Shown one piece after another: positions 60,466 to 64,000 of a stretch of DNA of 64,000 nt. A program made the translations under genes and the position numbers. Each line of letters opens with the position of its first letter. Position 1 is the stretch's first letter. The stretch is from Medicago truncatula (taxonomy: Eukaryota; Streptophyta; Magnoliopsida; Fabales; Fabaceae), in the NCBI RefSeq assembly GCF_003473485.1, contig NC_053048.1, positions 33,848,755 to 33,912,754 on the forward strand. The letters are read 5' to 3'. The notes under the pieces are model-generated. The model was not told the DNA's origin, did not search any database, and saw nothing but the letters and a program-made list of their open reading frames with translations.

Positions 60466-60747
60466 ACCCTAATTGCTAGCCAACTGGGTCTATATTTGGA
60501 TGGATGAACCGACTACTAACACAAGAACGAATCACATACCATCCAACTCCCTGCAACAACATGAATTATAGGCAATAACAAATATTCGAGCCCCAAACAG
60601 TTAGTGGACTAAACCCTAATTGTTAACTAACTGGGTCTATATTTGGACGGATGAACTGTCTGTCAACACAAGAATGGATCACATTCCATCCAACTCCCTG
60701 CAACAACATGAACTACACGCAATAATGAACCTTTGGAGCCCCAAATA
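60466..60747. repeat. Two tandem copies of a ~147-bp unit
   Basis: ACCCTAATTG, ACTGGGTCTATATTTGGA, CATCCAACTCCCTGCAACAA and CGAGCCCCAAA / GGAGCCCCAAA occur twice at a spacing of 147. Confidence 0.82.
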
Positions 60748-60849
60748 ATCCATGTTGAATAGTAAGGACTGATGTATATTAGAGGTTAACCTGAAACCTT
60801 AAATCTACAGATCTCAACAGGTTTGGACAATGATCAAATAATCTAGTAT

Positions 60850-61260
60850 ATTCTTTTGCCACACTTCTCTAAAAAAACTCAAACTTCCCCATTCTCTCCT
60901 CGTTTTCCATCACCAAATGAAAATCTCCTACACAACACCAAAGATCCTTCACCATCCCTTTCTTCTTCACCAAAATATAAACCCACATTGACTTTTTCCG
61001 CCAAATCACATGGGCCGGGCATGGAAATTTTAAAATAACCATTTTTATCTTGTGCACCTCCAATTCAAGACATACACCCTAGATAAGCCATTCCCATGGA
61101 AAGATCCTATGATATTACAATCCCATAAGATTAATAACCTCTTGTAATTGTTTTTGTTCATATCCAATCCTTGCAAATACAAAAATAATATCTTTAACCT
61201 CCGATTTCAAACACAGTCTAATAAAATCACTCCATATGATCCAACAAGATGCCATTAAAG
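60850..61260 (-). pseudogene. LINE endonuclease fragment
   Basis: On the - strand DLWCCVGDFHLVMENEERMG matches the GDFN..EER block of LINE ORF2 endonucleases (Asn replaced by His). Upstream frames on the same strand read KEVINLMGL-type text with stops. Short and dead. Confidence 0.6.
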
Positions 61261-61991
61261 AATAAAAACAACTAATTTTAAATTTAACAAATGATCATTT
61301 TCATCTCTAAATGTATAATGAGTATGTACAACAGTCCTTCAATGTAGCAAAGTTACAAAATAGTCATTGATCGTACACTATGTTAGACAAAATAGTCACT
61401 AGTTGTGCACTCTATTAATCAAAATAACCTTTGACGTTTAAATGTTTCCTTTAACGTCATGGCCTTGGAGCTCTTGGAGGGTCGAAGTGTGATGGGTTAA
61501 CATGTGAAGGGTTAAAACAGAGCGTATACATGAGTGCATATTCAAAAATGAAAATAATTATTATGACTATTGCTACTTTAAGAAATTATTGTGACTAATC
61601 ATTATATATTCAGAGATGAAAATGACTATTTATTCATTTTAAATTTGAAGAGACTAAATATAAAAAAAATAAAAAATAATATATGTTGATTTTAAGTTCA
61701 ATATAAAATATAAATGTTATTTTCCAAGTTTATAACTTACCTTTTGTTTTTTAATTGAAAAAGAAAAAACCTATCTTTCTTCTTTTGTCGAAAAACGTTC
61801 ATTTTCCTCGAAGCTTTTAACTGAGCGGAAAGTGGCAACTGCTCCCTGGTCCCCAATTTTGGGGAAAGCAGAAACCTTACAGATATTTTCCAAACCACAT
61901 GGATCACTTATACAGAAATAGAGTATTAAATGAAGTCAATTGACATTTACCAATATTTCAACTATGCCTACCACATATAACTATATCTCAC
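61261..61991. other. AT-rich spacer
   Basis: No gene. A retroelement-like phrase AATGATCATTTTCATCTCTAAATG with AAAATAGTCACTAGTTGTGCAC occurs at 61280-61410. Confidence 0.4.
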
Positions 61992-61999
61992 ATCATTTC

Positions 62000-62698
62000 T
62001 AGGGTGTAACGGTTCGGTTTGGACTGATTTTCAGTCAAAAAAGTGTCCGAACTGATGAATTCTTCGTTGGTTTGGTTTGGTTCGGATTTCACTCTTGTTT
62101 AAAAAAGGAACCAAACCAAAAAAATCGGTTTGGATCGGTTCGTTTGATCGGTTTATTTGAAAATAGAATTATAAAATTCATTTTTCACAAATTTGTACTT
62201 CATGCATACAACATACATCATACTAAAATATTTCATCGAACATTGTATTTCATATTTTAGTTTTTCATGTTCTCTATTTTTCAAAAACCTTTTTATAACC
62301 AATAGATGAACGATCTCAATGGTGGCGAGGAACGACGGTTAGGTGCGGTTGACGACTAAGGTTTATTTTTTAGAAAAATAAAATAGAGTCTGAGTGATTA
62401 GATGAGATGATGATGAGAGAAATCAATGGATTCAAGAGTACTTTATGTTGGGACTTAATTTTAGGCCTAATCATAAGTGTGTTAGGAGGGATAATATTAG
62501 TAAAATGGAGAGTGAGATTACCATCGGTTCGGTTCCTTAGATCTTAAAATTAAAAACCAAGAACCGAACCAAACAAGGTCGGTTTAGATTGGTTCGGTTC
62601 GGCTTTGATCCAAACCAGACAAGATGGGATACCTTTTAAGTTTGTTTCGGTTTGGACTTTTGATTTCATCGGTTTTGTCCGAACAACTTACACCCCTA
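62000..62698. mobile_element. hAT-like element with perfect 8-bp target duplication
   Basis: Starts TAGGGTGTAACGGTTCGGTT and ends ACAACTTACACCCCTA. ATCATTTC flanks both sides (61992-61999 and 62699-62706). The interior is filled with GGTTCGGTT / AACCGAACC words on both arms and has no transposase; 699 bp. Confidence 0.9.
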
Positions 62699-62854
62699 AT
62701 CATTTCAAAGAAAAATACCAACTATATTTCACATAACTACACTTCATCAATTTAGTGTGATACACATGGTAGATGTTTTAATCTCTTAACTATTTAAAAA
62801 TGGTTCGATCCCTAACTAGTGCATTAAATGAAGCCAATTGATATTTACCAATTT

Positions 62855-62985
62855 TTTTATGTCAAGTAGTCTAGTGGCTAGATTCAAACACATTATGTGT
62901 GGAGAAGTGGGGAATCTGGGATTCGAAACACAACCCCTATACAAATTATCTCTGGTAGGTACCAACTGAGCTACACTTACAGGAC
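62855..62985 (-). mobile_element. SINE with perfect 16-bp target duplication
   Basis: On the - strand: AGTGTAGCTCAGTTGGTAC (A box), AGGGGTTGTGTTTCGAATCC (B box), CCCCACTTCTCCACACATAA, then GACATAAAA. TGATATTTACCAATTT flanks both sides (62839-62854, 62986-63001). Confidence 0.87.
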
Positions 62986-63284
62986 TGATATTTACCAATT
63001 TGTCACCTATTCCTCATTTAACTATATTTCACATAACTATACTTTTATCAATTTAGCACCATAGAGGTAGTAGATGTTTTAATCTCGTAATTATCTAATA
63101 ATGGTTCGATCGTTAATCGGTGCGCTTGACAAAAAATACGTGTCAAGAGAGGTTTTTCTTTGTTTGGGTTACCGTCATGTTGGCAAAAAATTTCTACAAA
63201 AGTGACAATTAGAAAGAAATGGAGGGAGTATATTAGAAAGTACATGGAAAATTGTGGATTCTAGAGATTTTTTTTTGGGAAATA

Positions 63285-63381
63285 TGTTCTTGATATTTTG
63301 TTAGGTTGCAAACTCTCCTCACACAATAAATGTTACAACATTGGAAGCAAAGTTGATTCGGTACAACATTCTCTATAAATA
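63285..63381 (+). promoter_or_regulatory. LTP promoter module with TATA box
   Basis: GCAAACTCTCCTCACACAAT, AAATGTTACAACATTGGAAG, AGCAAAGTTGATTCGG and TATAAATA at 63374-63381. The 5' half of the module is more diverged than in the other copies. Confidence 0.75.
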
Positions 63382-63471
63382 GTCCTTAGCTACACCATAA
63401 CACAATCATCACCTCCACACTCATTCACACACTTGAAGTACATTCCCTCTTCAAAAATTTCCAAAACAATC

Positions 63472-64000
63472 ATGGCTACCTCAATGTTTGTCAAGGTTAC
63501 ATGCTTGACTGTGATATGCTTGGTTCTGGGCATATCCATGACCAATGCTGCGCTTTCATGTCCTCAGGTGCAACTCACTGTAGTACCATGCCTTGGGTAC
63601 CTTAGGAACCCTGGTCCATCTGTCCCTGCACCATGTTGCAATGGGCTTAGGGGTTTAAATAACCAAGCTAAAACTACTCCTGAGCGTCAAAGTGTTTGTA
63701 GGTGTCTGAAGACCACTGCACAAAGCTTGTCTGGTCTAAATGTTCCTGCTCTTGCTACTCTTCCTAAAAAGTGTGGTGTCAATTTGCCCTATAAAATTAG
63801 CACCGCCATTGACTGCAACACGTATGTACATCTCTCTCTAAATCAACCTTCTTTTTTGATTTCATATACCCTTTATATTTTGTTGAGGAAATTCCCACAC
63901 TATTTTCAAAATTCACTTTGATTTATGGGCAAAGAATGGTGGAATATGGAGAATCTAAAATTCACTTTGTAAAAATATTTGGGCGAAGAATCCAAAATTC
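63472..64000 (+). CDS. Type-1 non-specific lipid transfer protein, partial
   Basis: Exon 1 is 63472-63821 and ends two bases into a Thr codon before the donor GTATGT; exon 2 lies beyond the window. The ATG at 63472 follows the leader and gives the family signal peptide (about 1-26; the frame is open 39 bases upstream). The pattern is C30-x9-C40-x14-CC-x19-CxC-x22-C101-x13-C115. TTPERQ and NLPYKIS hold the lipid-contact Arg and Tyr, so it is the most canonical member here. If the intron were retained, the frame would run to 63919. Expected to be secreted and bind acyl lipids. Confidence 0.92.

Overview
The window is nuclear DNA of a flowering plant. It is AT-rich, has introns with GT/AG borders, and carries dense plant-type mobile elements (Stowaway-, Harbinger-, hAT-, Mutator- and CACTA-like DNA elements, LINEs, LTR fragments, a tRNA-derived SINE). 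The style of the proteins and repeats points to a legume of the Medicago/Trifolium/Pisum group; that placement is inference from recall, not a search.

The genic content is small. At the left edge (25-1247, +) are the last three exons of a Raf-like dual-specificity/STY-type protein kinase. The rest is organised around a tandem array of seven type-1 non-specific lipid transfer protein (nsLTP) genes, all on the + strand: a divergent 10-cysteine copy (4507-5732) and six closer paralogs starting at 11554, 24598, 35458, 43180, 55848 and 63472 (the last runs off the window). All are secreted 8-cysteine-motif proteins. In every complete gene the exon layout is the same: one long exon, a 350-990 bp intron that starts after the last cysteine, and a tiny second exon of 7-10 bases giving the last one or two amino acids and the stop. 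The six closer paralogs share a compact promoter module with a TATA box about 70-120 bp before the ATG and a conserved 5' leader. Copies of a further-upstream module also occur without a gene, which suggests lost or incomplete duplications.

Region by region: 1-1.25 kb kinase with a MITE in its second intron; 1.25-4.5 kb intergenic with small MITEs; 4.5-5.7 kb divergent LTP; 5.7-11.3 kb intergenic with CACTA-type and foldback MITEs; 11.5-12.8 kb LTP; 15.9-19.3 kb AT microsatellite and a 2.6 kb tandem-repeat array with a telomere-like motif and a higher-order duplication; 19.3-20.9 kb CACTA terminus, LTR-like stretch and a broken FAR1-like gene; 21.6-22.4 kb long-TIR element; 24.6-26.0 kb LTP; 27-33 kb decayed LINE with nested fragments; 34.5-36.1 kb hAT-like element and LTP; 37.8-39.7 kb Mutator-like element with 9-bp target duplication and a 244-bp CT run; 40-44.2 kb MITE cluster and LTP; 44.6-51.2 kb two to three repeated upstream blocks filled with MITEs; 51.6-53.8 kb solo LTR; 53.9-55.4 kb truncated LINE; 55.8-56.8 kb LTP; 57.4-61.3 kb copia and LINE remnants; 62.0-62.7 kb hAT-like element; 63.5 kb to the end, LTP.

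The LTPs are expected to act outside the cell, binding fatty acids or other lipids in a hydrophobic tunnel; roles in cuticle, defence or symbiosis are possible but not shown by sequence. Much of the rest is transposon insertion into duplicated LTP flanks. Because the flanks are paralogous, several insertions can be read against an empty site within the same window.
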